A stretch of 64,000 nt of DNA from Dichetophora obliterata (Eukaryota; Arthropoda; Insecta; Diptera; Sciomyzidae). The stretch covers positions 180,088,888-180,152,887 of the forward strand of contig OY986438.1 of NCBI GenBank assembly GCA_963920525.1, given 5' to 3'. The notes beneath the pieces were generated by a model that ran no database searches, was not told the origin of the DNA, and worked only from the letters and a program-made list of their open reading frames with translations. Position 1 is the first letter of the stretch. Every line of letters begins with the position of its first letter. The position numbers and the translations under genes are program-made. Shown piece after piece: positions 44,861-58,076 of the stretch.

Positions 44861-46686
44861 TAGTGTATTTAATGCTTTAATGTAGCGAAGAGGTTAGAAA
44901 ATTAATTTTCCTTACACATTTTATATAAAACTGTGTATTAATATTAACTGCGTAGTTATTTTTAACCACATTTTTGTTGACCTTTCCTTACACTGGGGAC
45001 GATTAAATTTTTCTTCATTCAGATGAAGGTCAAAATTAATTTATGTAAAGATGGTCACGACTTGGGAAAAAAACCAAAGTAGTGGGAAACTAAAATAATA
45101 AATCAACGGCTAGTGAGTGATAAATGTATGTGTGTCTTTTCGAAATAGTTTAATAAATAAAAATTTCATATTGCACCAAAAATTAATGGCAATGAGACTT
45201 CATCATAAAAGGTTTTGATATTTCAAAAGATCGCCTAAATTTGACAAAACCATGCTTGCAGCTATTGTTAATTGCCGCATCGTTGTATACTTAGTTGACT
45301 TTTATAGAAGAGAGAAAAAAACTATATTGTCTATGGTAAAAATGAACAAGAATTGGCCTACATTGAAAATTGATAAAAACGCCAGTAAAAATATGTTCAT
45401 CTGGTTATTATCTGACAGAGTAAAAATCATTAGTTTCGAAAAAAATACGCTGTAACTAAATATCACCAACTTAATTAAATAATTTATGTCACTAATCAAT
45501 AAATCAGCGATGACAGCACTAGCTTCAACAACAATTCTCAAAGTGACCTCTAGTTTTAAGAGTTACACACTAAATTTATCTAATTTTAAATTAAAAAAAA
45601 AATTAAAAAATATTTACTTTTAAACACCGTCATTCGCACTACCTGTCACAACCAGGTATCTGGCAAAATTCACAGTTGAATAAGAACGCATTTAGTGTGG
45701 CAGAAGCCAAAAACTAAAACCGGTGTTTGAACTGTAACATACATATACCAAGCAACCCATATAAGTATGTTTTAATTTTTCCATATAATCGCAAAACTCG
45801 ATTAACATTTTTTTTTCACCGCAAGGGTGAGCAACAGACCGGTTCAAAATAAGCTGAGCTGATGTTTGTTAGTATAGTATATAAAGCGCAAGCTTCTAGC
45901 TGGTTAGTTATTTTATTTTTATTTTCTAGAAATAAATGTAGCTAAGCAGGCACTTGTTTTTGTTTTGCCTTTGAGTGGGTCTGTCATCTGATGGGTTTTT
46001 TTTGTCATGAATGTAAAAAAGCCCCAAAACCGGATTAATAATGGAATTGTAAGTATTTCATGTTACAAGAAGAAAAAGATTGTTATTTTCAAATATTCAC
46101 TAATTTTAATATCCGTATATACAGCGCTTTTACATGATAGTGTTCTTAAAACATGACAGCATTCAGAATATTTGTTTTGGTTTTATCTTTCCGATAAAAA
46201 AAAAACGTAAGCCTTAGAGAAATAAACAATTTTATTTATCATATCCTCTTATGCTATGTCTACTACACTCAGAGTTCAGTTTGAGTTACCAGCAGTGTTG
46301 CCATATTTTTTTTGGAAATACCTGCCAACTTCAAAAAAGCCTGTTTTTTGGAAAAAGGAGAATCTCAAACTAAAAAAAAAGACTAAAAAATGTATTGAAT
46401 TTGTATCATTGGGTGGTATGAATAAAAATTGAGCACTTGCTCCGACTCGATTTTTCAAGCAAAATAGAGACAGTTTATGAATTTTTTACTTGAGTGCACG
46501 CCAGATTTTAAAATTTCTCATTTTATGAAATTATCGGCAATATATTCTAATTAGATTAAAACTAAAAAAAATCTCATTAATTAATATGTTTTTAAATTAA
46601 CAAAACATAAATGTAACCAAACATAAACAAAAAATTAATAAATTGAGCAATTAAGTTTTCTTAAAAATTCAGTACATTTTATAGGT
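44861..46686. other. AT-rich stretch, no gene or element recognised
   Basis: Only short chance frames (for example at 45252 and 45302) with no domain features. No terminal repeats identified. Confidence 0.5.
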
Positions 46687-46800
46687 CAGGCCCATAGCCA
46701 AGAAGGGATTTTGGAGTTCAAATCCTACCTATGGGTCCGATGGCATAATAAATGAATACAAATAAGAATTTTAAAGGTAAAAAACCATTCAGCCAGTTAT
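46687..46800. mobile_element. Left end of a hAT copy related to 1897-4215
   Basis: CAGGCCCATAGCCAAG then 'gggattttgg' and 'acctatgggtcc' match the first 65 bases of the element at 1897. No matching right end or duplication found, so it is a partial copy or a very diverged one. Confidence 0.6.
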
Positions 46801-48404
46801 AAAATATTTTGAATAAAAATGTTGCTTTTTAGAATAAAAATAAATAAATAAAAAAAAATTAAAAAAAAAAATTAAAATAAAAATGAAAAAAAAATTAAAA
46901 TAAAAATGACTTTTAGAATGAAAAGTTCTCCATTTCCTATACAGAATGAAAAAAAAATCTGCTAGGCAATGCAAAGTTTTTGGAGTAGTTACTGTAGTAT
47001 TTTCAGAAATAATATTTTTTCAATCTTAAATCACTTTACTCATTCCAAAATTACTTAAAATTGCGAAAACGAACTTTTAATATATTTAGTCGTGTTATTT
47101 TGGCCATAAGTTTTTATCAATATTTATGAAAATTGTATTCACTGTTTTCCATGGTTCGGAATGGAACCGTGCAATTTCCTACAAAACAATTTTTAAAAAT
47201 TTCATTTAAAATCCGTAAGTGCGCTACATTTTTTATTTGAGTGATGGAAATGCATTTTTGACCCCAGAAATCGAAATACTACACCCAAAGTAACGTAATA
47301 GAAAAAAATAGGAATAGTAGCATGAATATTATTAATTACTAGTAAGCCACTGTGGCGTAAAAACGCCAAAATCAAACATACCTAGATTGTATTTTAAGCT
47401 ATTGAATAGATTTTCAACTGATCAAAATTGAAACGAAATCAATTTTGGCCATTTTCAATACACGCGGTATTGCACGCGCAACGACGATATAATGTTAGCA
47501 TATACAGGAGTAAGAATATTTCTTGATTTCCAGTTGAAAAATGCTTGAACACAAAATGTTTCATTACCAGTTTCCAATTTCTTATCAAATTTTTGTGTAA
47601 ATTTTTAAAAATAAAAAAAATTTTCCGACCAACAGTTTAGAAATCTTTTTTCAACTGTAAGAAATCATTCCAGTATCACTTTGATATTGAATATATCAAT
47701 TCATAGTTTTAGCTGTGAAATTATAAAAGATTATTCGTCAGTATAACAGTTTCATAGCTATTAGCCGATAGGTGGCGCTAAATACCTCACATATTTTTAG
47801 GCATATGCTGAGAGAAAAAGCAACATAACAACAATTACATGCAAACTTTAACTCGCTATAATTAAAAAATATATATTTTAAAGAAATAAAAACTCCAGAT
47901 TGCACATCTACAGGTTTAAACATACCAAACCATACTAAATTTATTAAGTTAGGACTTGTACTTAAAAAGCCTTACGCCAGACAAAATTTGCTTTTGCGTT
48001 ATATATATAAGATAATATATAATAAAATATAATAAGAATATTAATTATTAATATATGGCGTAAAAAAGGTTAACTTGCATTTGAGCTTCTTCCATTTTTG
48101 CATATAGAAAATAACTGGCAACCGATTAGTTGTTTATAGAACAAAAAATATAAAAACCGCTCGGTAAAGTGTGGTATCAATGCCATGGGGGTTTTTAACT
48201 ACACTGAAAACAACGCAATTGTGAATACCCTTAATGTGCTTTGTTTTGTCTCTGTTGCTTTATAAATGAATTAATTTTAGTTTCAAGTAATAATTAATAA
48301 AAATTTGTATTAAAAACGTTTTGAATTATTTACTTCTTAAAGTTCTTAATCCCGATAATCCCGGGATCGAGAAAAGCTTTGGATTGCACTCCCTACCTCC
48401 CATA
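46801..48404. other. AT-rich stretch, no gene recognised
   Basis: A-rich low-complexity tracts (46840-46910) and no similarity that I can support. Frame at 47738 has no features. Confidence 0.5.
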
Positions 48405-48960
48405 CAACCCAAATTTGCGATATCGACCTTAACCTTACTGCGATATAACCTTACTTGACACATGCAGTTTCACAAGTAATGGGCGTTGGGCAAAGGGCGT
48501 GGTATCTTCCATACAAACCAAATTTGCAATATCGAATAGCTTTAGAATTACAGGCCGCACAGCCTTGAAATTTGGTATTCGACCACAATTTACGCGTTCA
48601 GTTACACTAATTACATTTTATGGACGTTAACGAAAGGGGCGTGACACCTCCCATTCAACCCAAATTTGCCAAATATCGAAAAGATTTGGAGTTATAGGTC
48701 GCACAGCCTCGGAATTCAGTATTCGACCTCAATTTACGCATGCAGTTTCACTGCAATAACATTTTGTGGGCGTAGGACAAGGAGGCGTGGCATCCCAAAT
48801 ATCGCCCAAATTTCGAAAAGATTTGGATTTATAGGTCGCACAGCCTCGGAATTCAGTATTCGACCTCAATTTACGCATGCAGTTTCACTGCAATAACATT
48901 TTGTGGGCGTAGGACAAGGGGGCGTGGCAGCAACGTGCAGGATTTAAGCTCGTGCCACAT
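48405..48960. repeat. Tandem array of about 137-150-bp units, Helitron-tail type
   Basis: Units share 'caatttacgc(a/g)tgcagtttcac', 'aacattttgtgggcgtagga' and 'ggcgtggca'. The last two (from 48692 and 48829, period 137) are almost identical, the first two more diverged. The same unit occurs three times in the right third of the Helitron at 2668-4130, and the final 'ggcgtggcagcaacgtgc' parallels the bases just before that Helitron's CTAG end. Confidence 0.85.
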
Positions 48961-49004
48961 AAAATCAAATTTTATAAAAAATTCTTTAAACGAAACTTTG
49001 TTGA

Positions 49005-49150
49005 ATTTACTGCATTATTCTGTATCACGAAGCAGCACACCAACAACAAGCAAGAAACAAGAAGCAATAGTTTTTTCTATGCGAAATTCTATTGCTTCTC
49101 GTGTCTTTCTTGTCGTTGGTGTGCATTTTCGTTATACAGAATAAAGCAGT
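49005..49150. repeat. Hairpin-forming inverted repeat, about 65-bp arms
   Basis: The left arm around 'attctgtatcacgaa...gcacaccaac' and right arm 'gttggtgtgc...ttatacagaat' are complementary with scattered mismatches, around a 20-base loop near 49071-49090. The size and mismatch pattern resemble either a tiny MITE or a hairpin RNA precursor. Confidence 0.75.
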
Positions 49151-50021
49151 TAATCTGATTTCATATAAAAGTGCACTGTGACGTATGAGTGTTATTTATT
49201 TTGATTTGAATTTTACTTGATTTACTATAGATTACACGTAGTCACGATTACCTTTTGGATGAAATAAAATTTGTTAAATGAATTTAAGTGGTAAATAAAT
49301 TTACCGTACCCATATGTTCCTTAAGAATTTCATTCTTAGAATTTAACGTAGAGGTCGAAAATCAATGATTCCAGGAATCAAAACTTCTTACTCAACCAAT
49401 TTATCAGTTCTAATCTATATTCTAATGTATCTGCTTCTTTACTTTTGAAGCAGATGCTTGCATGTAAGAAAATTTAGATTGTGAGGGTTAAAAAGAGTAC
49501 CTGTACAAGAAAGATTTCAAAAAATTCTGGACTCATTTAAGTTAAAACTTGCAATTGTGGAAATTGCAAAAATGTATGAATTGGAATGAAGCTTAACTTG
49601 ACCACTTGCGGTTTTTGCTCAATGATGTTTGTATAGAATTTGTATAGAAATTTTTCAGAGGGAGAAAAAATGTTTAACTCCCTCATTGTCACCACCTCCA
49701 AGTTTTTGGTGTACAAAAACAGAAAAATAGAAAAAAATTTTATAAGTTTTCTGGTACGGGAAAAGTTTTATATGGTACCTTATAAGTTTTTAAGCAAGTT
49801 TCAAAATGATAAATTATATATATTTTGGAAATATTTAAAGAGAAAATAGTTTTCTAAAAATAGTTGAGATTTCTAAAAATTATAGAACTTTTTACATGTA
49901 AGTATTGTTAATGCTGCTTTCCAGTGGTAAATGAACACGCAAACAAAACCTAATGACGTCACAAATTATTTTCAGAATAAATGTTTAATACCACTTGGTT
50001 GTTTTATACATAAAACTTTGT

Positions 50022-50138
50022 TCTGGGGCCAAATCACAGTATCCGTGATCGAGCAAAATCGTCAAAATTTATCGACACTTGTCTCGTAGTGCTGTTCGTA
50101 ATTTTGCTCGATTACGGATGCCTTAATTCAGCCCCTGG
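50022..50138. mobile_element. Small MITE, about 35-bp inverted arms
   Basis: Left 'ctggggccaaatcacagtat' and inverted right 'ccaggggctgaattaaggca' are followed by a perfect shared 'ccgt(g/a)atcgagcaaaat'. 117 bases in all. Confidence 0.65.
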
Positions 50139-51770
50139 TCAAAACAAAAAGATTAATAATTTTCACAGACACACTTCAATGTAAAACTTTCCGTTAGAAA
50201 CACGCTGTTGCTACACTGACGAGTAAAGTCAAACTGTTGTCTGAACAATGAAAAGAAAATAATGTGAGCACGAATAAGAAGTGAGCACAAACAAGATTTT
50301 TTTTCCGCTTACAGTTCTATATTACAATGTCATCACCGACAAATGTTTACAAGCAGGTTCTTCAGACTGATTTTGACTACTCATGTAATTTTTTGTAAGA
50401 CTGGCAGAGTTAATGAAAAGGGGGTTAATGAAAAGAAAAATTGCTATTTGGCCGTTAATTTCTGAACACATTAAATTAAATTAAAGCAACTTTAGTAAAT
50501 GTTTTTTTGATGAACGTGCAATTAAGTGCTATGCTTAGGGCCAACTTAAACTCTTAAGATTTTAATCTCACGCTTGAGCTATGATGTATTCTAGCTGTGT
50601 GCAGTAGCCGTGAAATCTGCCTTAAATACGAGCTGTGCGAGTTCATAGTTGGGCTAAGCTTTCACTTTTTCTAGCGTGTTTACTTGTGTTTTATGTAGCT
50701 TGCTCAGAATACGATTTAAAGAAGTCACACAATATAACAGGGCTTAAAGTTTCAAGGTCATTCTACCATCGAGGTAGGTAGGTATCCATAACGAAGTAAA
50801 AAAAAAAAAAGTTAAACCAAGCAGGTTAGACTTTCAAAACTGCCTTTTGTGATCATTTAAAATAATAACTTTTATTATTTATTTCAAGATGGTAAAATAT
50901 AATAAAAGTCATAACCACAACATGTTATGATGAATAGCTGGCACATCCATTGAATAATAGTCAAAGCATTACGTATACTAAGAAATAATTGTGAGGGTTT
51001 TCTTTGTTCACTTTGTATAAAAGCACTTGCAATACGATCACTGAACTTTATGTGACGCCACCAGAAATGGAGAAAATTTTGTGCAAACTTTCAAACAGTT
51101 GGCATGTCATGTTTTTTCGCCGTTTCTGTGGTTTGTTTCTTTCGTTCATTAAATTCACATTTAATAATCATGTGAATAGTGAAGTTTTCGCGATGCGCTT
51201 TAAATTGTTTTTGGTTTTTTTTCTTCACAAAAATAAAAAAACAAACGCTTTTTAAACAATACATTAGATTCTCCTCTTAGTTTCAAGGTTTTCATTATTT
51301 TTTTTTATCGAATTGAAAAGGTATTCGTTTAATATAAAACTGGTTTGCTTCCACATTTCGTCATCACTTCACCCGTGATCACTAACTAATGATAGCGTCG
51401 AAGTAGCCTTTTGTGCGATCATCGCAATAATTCGAAGGTACAACAATACATAGATCACTGACTGCACTTCGTGATGTTGCTATAGTTACCGCGGCAATAT
51501 TTGTAGTATAAAGCGCATACACCGTTGCAACTTAAAGTCTACACTACTCTACACTCCCGGGGGGCGGTGGGTGGCGAGTGGCGCGCGTTGAGGTTGGAGG
51601 TTGAGTAACACCACTAAACACCATTGAGCTTCATTTACATACATACAAACAAGATTTCTTTTTCACTTTATAATTTGTTTTATGCTTTTCAACACTGCAT
51701 TTTTGTGTTTATCATCATCCTCACACAGAAAAAATGAGCTAAAACACTTTATGTGCTTAACACGTTTGCC

Positions 51771-52025
51771 ATGAAAATCGCGAAAATATTTAATTTTTCA
51801 AAAACGCCATCCGTCCGATCTGTTCAAAGTTGTTCGCGATCGCAAAATACTAAAACATCCAAACGTTGGAACTTGACGCGACCGACTAACTGCCTGTATT
51901 TTGTTCAGCGTGTAGTGCCTATGGCCAGTTTATGGCGCGCCAACTACTACGAGTTGGCCCGCAAAAGTCGCTCACTCGCGCTCTTGCTCGAGCCTGACAT
52001 GTCAGTTCAACTTTTGCTCATGTTT
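51771..52025 (+). CDS. Candidate first coding exon of an unknown gene
   Basis: ATG at 51771 opens 85 codons that end exactly at a strong donor GTGAGT (52026). The stretch 51540-52030 is clearly more GC-rich than its surroundings (for example 'ggggggcggtgggtggcgag' upstream) and is free of repeat features. The peptide (MKIAKIFNFSKTPS..., WRANYYELARKSRS) matches no family I know. It might be a 5' UTR or promoter region instead; no further exon could be found before the window ends. Confidence 0.25.
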
Positions 52026-52547
52026 GTGAGTGTATAATGTTTTTGTTTTGCTTTTTATGGTTTTATCTTAATTCCCAATTAGCTGTTTTACTCTCTTTTG
52101 GGAGGAAGGGGAGGGGGGTAAGGATTTTTTTGTTGTGGAACCTATTTACAAGTGCTCTCTTTGCGCTCGCATATTTTGGTTTGATCTTATAATCTCGTGT
52201 TATTTAGGCTCCCCAATGGTATGTGTGTTTTGGTGTGGATCCATCAACACCCCACTTTTTGTATTTGCCTTTGGCTTTAATGTCTACCTTCGTCTCACAT
52301 GACTAATAACATTTATGTTAGCTATTTATGAGTGATTTTCATTTCCTTAATATTTCTATATGAATTGGAAAATTTCTTAAAATTGATCATCAAGCTTTAC
52401 ATTAAATTTCGTTTGTTGTTTTTATGAACTCCTCTGTTAATTCATTTAAAATTTTTCTTTAATTACTTTAATGGGTCTATCGGACTCTGAAGACCACTCT
52501 ACCATTTCCACTCTCTTTCTATCTCTTGTTTATAAGACAATGAAAGA

Positions 52548-52686
52548 CCCGGTTTATACTCGTCAAGACTTGACAGTCAAGTCTTGTATTTGTGGATGCA
52601 AGACGCGGACATCAACGTGTGAGAGGAGGAAATTCAAAAGGGAATAACAAAGAATTGATATCAATTCTTGACGAGTACAAACCGGG
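52548..52686. mobile_element. Small MITE, CCCGGTTTATACTCGTCAAG termini
   Basis: Left CCCGGTTTATACTCGTCAAG and inverted right CCCGGTTTGTACTCGTCAAG, 139 bases total, with an additional inner palindrome 'gacttgacagtcaagtc'. Confidence 0.78.
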
Positions 52687-52722
52687 ATAAAGAATTTTGT
52701 TTACTGTGTTCTTAGTCTTTAA

Positions 52723-55019
52723 GGGCCATTTTGTTCACAGAGAGATAAATTTATCCCCGAGTTAATTCCATCATTTTTCCAGTTTTTCATTTGTTCACAG
52801 TGAGTAAAGCATTTAACCCTTCAAGCCGGAGATAAAAATGGTGGCAAGATAGCTTAACCCCAGAAATATTTAAATCGTGAAAATTGGTGAGTTAAGATTT
52901 TTAATTCGCTCTCATCACTCTCATTTTAATATTTTTTATTTACTTGGTGTCAAAATATTGAAAATACAGATTTACAGGGAAACAGTATTGGGGGTTACTG
53001 TTTTCGAATCTGAACTCAAAATTTTTAAATTCAAGATGGTGGATAGGGTTGCCACCTTAATTTTTAAAATTTTTACGAACTCGGGGCTGCCAAAAACAAA
53101 AATGGTATACCGAAAATGGGTCGCTGAATCCGAATCCATGGCCTGAATTTCAAAATGATAAAGTTTTGAAATAATAGGGCTGCCACCTAATAATATGTAT
53201 TTTTTAGAATTTTAAACATCATTTAATAGTGTTAGGGAGTCACTGATTTCGAATCTGAAGTCAGAATTTTAAAATTCAAGATGGTGAATCGGTGAATTGT
53301 GTTGCGACCTTAATTTTTTTATTTTTATGAATTCGGGGCTGGTGCGAACTAAAAGGTAAAAATGGGTCGCTGAATCCGAATCTGTGGTCAGCATTTTAAA
53401 ATGATAAAATTTTATAATAATAGGGCTGCCACCTAATAATATGTATTTTCAAAAGTAAAAGTATAATTTTGAAATTCTGACCACGGATTCGGATTCAGCG
53501 ACCCATTTTTGGCATACCATTTTTTTGTCAGCCCCGAATCCATAAAAATACAAAAAATTAAGGTGGCAACCCTATCCTCAATTTTGAATTTTAAAATTTT
53601 GACTTCATATTCGAAATCAGTGACTCCCTTGCACTGTTAAATAATGTTTAAAATCCTTAAAAAAATATTATTAGGTGGCAACCCTATTATTTCAAAACTT
53701 TATAATTTTGAAATTCTAACCATGGATTCGTATTCAGCGATTAATTTTTGGTGTAACATTTTTTTTTGCCAGCCCCGAATTCATAAAATACAAAACATTA
53801 AGGTGGCAACCCTATCCACCATTTTGAATTTTAAAATTCTGACTTCAGATTTGACATCAGTGACTTCCTAACACTGTTAAATAATGTTTAAAATTCTTGA
53901 AAATACATATTAATAGGTGGCAATCCTATTATTTCAAAACTTTATAATTTTGAAATTCTAACCATGGATTCTAATTCAGCGACCCATTTTTGGCATACTA
54001 TTTTTTTGCCAGCCACGAATTCATAAATATACAAAAAAATAAGGTGGCAACCCTATCCACCATCTTGAATTTTAAAATTCTGACTTCAGATTCGAAATCA
54101 GCGACCCCCAATACTCTTTCCTCATGTTTAAAATTCTTAAAATAAAACATTTTTAGGTGGCAACCCTATGTGTAGAAAAATTTTCGAGTTTTGAAATTCT
54201 GACAACGGATTCAGAATCAGCGACCCAATTTTGCCTAGTGTTTCTTCCAGAGTTGAATTCGAATAAATAAACAATAAATGTCAAACTTTGGAATTTTATA
54301 CGAACAAATATTAAATCAATTCGAGATAACAAACTCTTTAAAATGGCTCTTGTTAGGTTTTTTAGTATTTAATTGTACTTTCATAATTAATTATTACCTA
54401 ATGTTAGGCTTCAATATTAGCTTTAGTAAGCAAACTTAGTCTGTAAGAATCAAATTAACAAAATTACTCGTAGATATATGAACGTGTTTTCGATGTACTA
54501 CATAAGGCTTGCCTCAATGTACAAATGAATTGAATTGAAATAAATTAAAATTGAAATTGAATTGAAATTAGGTGGCAACTCTATCCACCATCTTAAATTT
54601 TAAAATTCTGACACCAGATTCAAAAGAAGTAACCCCCCAAATACTGTTTCTTCATGTTTAAAATTCTTAAAAAAATGTTTGGTTGGCAGCCCTGTGTAGA
54701 AAAATTTTACAATTTTAAAATTCTGACATCAGATGCAAAATCAGCGATTCATTTTTACCTAGTGTTCGCTGCAACCCCCAAATTCGCAAAAATAAACCAA
54801 AATCCCCACACATTTTTTAATTAATGAGCAACACTCTAACATTCCAATGGAAATCGATATAAACTGAGAGCGAATTTATGCTCTAAGCATAAAGCCGGGA
54901 TAAAATGTGAACAAAACCACTTTTTTATCTTTCGATTTATACGCTTGGTATAAAATTCACCTAGATATAGTTGTCCCCGAATTAAATCATATTTATGCCC
55001 TTTGTGAACAAAATGGCCC
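52723..55019. mobile_element. TAA-flanked element (PIF/Harbinger-like ends) filled with an inverted array
   Basis: Both ends read GGGCCATTTTGTTCACA for 17 perfect bases and both are bordered by TAA (52720-52722 and 55020-55022). A 3-bp TWA duplication with GGGCC-type ends fits PIF/Harbinger. There is no transposase; nearly all the interior is the array at 52870-54780. Immediately inside the ends, 'atccccgagttaat' and its complement form a second inverted block. Confidence 0.82.
52870..54780. repeat. Inverted tandem array, about 240-bp units
   Basis: Right of about 53450 'aggtggcaaccctat' occurs at 53562, 53673, 53801, 53913, 54041, 54155 and 54569, alternating with 'gattc(g/a)aatcag(c/t)gac' and 'agccccgaattcataaa'. 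Left of 53450 the same words are reverse-complemented ('atagggttgccacctta', 'gggtcgctgaatccga'). A 250-bp unrelated piece (54290-54560) interrupts the right side. The frames at 52877 and 53644 are by-products. Confidence 0.88.
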
Positions 55020-55136
55020 TAAGACTACTTAGTAACAAACACTAGCGTAGTTTGAACATTTTGCGCCAGGGGAGAAGAACAATTTGCCATGCCACCCCTA
55101 ATTGAATTGTGCGAAATTTAACGGTACACCTCCTAC

Positions 55137-58076
55137 CAGTGGCGTAAAACGCGGGCCCGCAGAGCCCGCATTGCGGGCGGGCGAAACTAAGCCAGGGGCG
55201 CCCTCAAGTCCCTTGATGAAAATTATAAATGATGTGGAGAACGACACACAGTGTAAAATATGCGGCCGAAAATATGGAATATCGATGTTTTAATTTTTTC
55301 CAATTTTTTATAGCTTTCAATAGAAAATATCCTGGGTGAAAAAATTAAAATGAATTTTTTTAATAGTTGCAACCGTTTCGTTATGACAAGCCGTCAAAAT
55401 TACATTTTTTAAAACTTAAATTTTTCTTGTTATTCACATATTATTTAACCTATTTTTATATAAATTTCTTAATTTAAACTACTGTGTTTGTCTACATTTT
55501 TAACATATGGTTTGAATCTTATCATAAAAGTAAACACTAAAAGCGGGTTAAAAATTTTTAAAAATGTTTAAAAAATAATTTTGAGAAAGATTGAGTATAG
55601 TTTTTCACGAAAAAATTATTAGAACTACGTTACACCAAGTCTTACACCCAAATTTCTAGCGAATACTTACTAAAACGGAAGATATACAAACACAAAACAA
55701 CTCAATTTTTAAAATTTCCTTGCTGTAATCAAAAAAGCTTACAAATTTAAACAAAAACGTAGTTTACTTGTGTTGGTAGTATTTTTCAAGGCTGAGTTGA
55801 TAAAATATGATTAATGGAAGTGGCATTCGCCTATAAAATTTTCTGTTTATCTATAATCACAAAAGAAATTGATGTAGAAAATTTCGCTGTTTTGAAAGAA
55901 GACTTAATGAAGTTTCAGGCAAAAATGGGTTTCGTTTATATGGGAGGTGGGTGTGGCAGAGGGCGGATTTGTATAACTTTTTCAACATTACTTAATTTTG
56001 CCAAGAAAGATATTCGTGCCAATTCTCATAGCTCTACGATCACTTCTTCTCTTTTTGGCCAAGAATGGGGACGTTAGACTGTGCGACGTTTGTTTCCAAA
56101 AAAATTAAGATATACCAAAATATTTATTTCCTTTTTTAGTAGGCCAAGTTTTCAGTTTTTAATTATGCTTTATTTATTTTCAATGCGTTCGCAATCAAAG
56201 CCGAAAGAAGACTGAGCACAGCTCATTCTGTTTTCAGTTCATGTGTTGGAAATGACGCAGCTTCACAAGCATTTTACCACGGTTGCATTCCAACACATGA
56301 AATCTTACACTACAATAGTACTAAACTACAATACTGCCACAGTTCGGCCATCCTGACATGAAATCGTCCCGATTTATGACTTATTTAAATCCGCGTCCTG
56401 TATCCAGGGTTTCATATTTGCCACTTCCCATGTCCCCTCGTAAGGAATCTGAGTTAATTGAAATCCATCCACGTCCGTGATCGATTTTTATAGACTCTGT
56501 TAAGCACTAGACCTATAAAAAGCCAAAAAAACTTTTATTTTTTTTGTATGACTAAAAGTTTTGGCAAAAAAGAGAGTTTTTTGTACATTTTTTTTTCAAC
56601 GCATGCCATTTTTTTATTTTTTTTTTTTTATTTGCGGAGGTTGAGTGCTCAACTACAACCCTTAACTCAAGAATGCACTTTGATTTTTTACTTTCAGACG
56701 CTTGTAAATGCTGGAGACGAGAAACCAATGTGCAACAATTCTTTAAACACGCTAACTTCAACGCCCTGTAGGAAATTAATAACAACTATAAAGACAAAAT
56801 TTTTTTTTATTTCCTCATGAATTATTCTTCATCATGTAAAAAATTTGAATCATTAAAGTTAATAATACTAGGTAAAAAAAAGGTGTTTTTTAGCTACACA
56901 CTGTAATAGTACCTTAAACTTAACATCTTAAAATTATCATTTCACCAATAAGAAAATTATTGATCTCATTTTTTAAACTTTAAGTTAGTTTAACATTTTT
57001 AAATAATTGATATATATTTTTTTTTTTCCTAATTTGTGATCAAATCTTATAATATTTATTATAAATTGAATTATATTTGATATTATAAAAAATGTTTTTT
57101 ACATTATTGCTTTTTTTTTAACAGAATGAATTTTTTAATAGAATTTTAAAATAATATATAAATTTATTTATAAAATAAGATATTTATAATATATAACTCT
57201 TGTAATAAATGATGACTAGAGAGGATAAAAATATGCATTTGCATATTGCATCGTAATGAAGGATTTAAGGCCATAAAGTCTTCGAAAAATTTTGTTTAAA
57301 AACAAACGAGTTTTTAGTGAGTATGTTCGGGCAAACGTTCGCCCGAAGAATTATCAAACCTAAGATATTGCCCGGCAACTTCTTGCGATGTTGAACGTAG
57401 ATTTTCAGCATATTCATCGTTTTTAACTGAAAAACGGAGAAATTTTTCAATGGAGAATTTAAAGCAACACTTGGTAGTTTATTACCATTCTAAAATTTGA
57501 AAAATGTTTAACTGCATTTTTTATTGTTTTTTTTTTTAAGTTAATTCAATAGTAACAAAAAGATTGAAAACGAAGTTGCTCAGTACAAGTTAATATTATT
57601 TTTGAGTTTTTAAAAAATAAAAAAGGGTTTTTTAAAAAGGGTAGTTTTTAAAAAGGGTTTTTTTTACTATATATAGGTATACGTAAGAAACACAACATAT
57701 TAAAACGCTTAAAGCAAATGCTATCCAAAACATTTATAAGATTGGAAATATATATTCTGTTCAAAAATATGTACAATTTTGTTTAATTTTTCTCTTAAAA
57801 TATTTTATCGAGCATATTTTTAAATTCATCGAGCATATTTTCGATTTTTCGTGCTTTTTAATGCGCAAAAAACAAGTTTTATCGTGCATATTTTTATACT
57901 CTCTAATGATGACTATTGAATTAAAAAGTCTCTTCTTGTTCTCTTTTTTTTTAGTTAAGAGTTCTCTTGTTTTCTCCTACGCTTCTAGTAACCTAACATA
58001 GTTTTATTCTAAAAGTAAATAGCAGGGCGCTTTTAGAAAACTGCGGGCGGGCGCATAAAATATAGTTACGCTTCTG
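55137..58076. mobile_element. hAT-type element, copy 2, 8-bp duplication CCTCCTAC
   Basis: Ends CAGTGGCGTAA and (inverted) CAGAAGCGTAA with the same GC-rich subterminal blocks as copy 1; CCTCCTAC flanks both sides exactly (55129-55136; 58077-58084). It is colinear with copy 1 over about 55137-56075 and 56900-57210, but carries extra internal sequence, part of which is the nested element at 57217. No transposase recognised. Confidence 0.92.
57217..57905. mobile_element. hAT-like element nested in copy 2, 8-bp duplication ATGATGAC
   Basis: Left TAGAGAGGATAAAAATATGC and inverted right TAGAGAGTATAAAAATATGC differ at one base. ATGATGAC stands on each side (57209-57216; 57906-57913), and copy 1 shows the uninterrupted site (around 41701-41725). 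The interior is AT-rich and non-coding. Confidence 0.88.
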
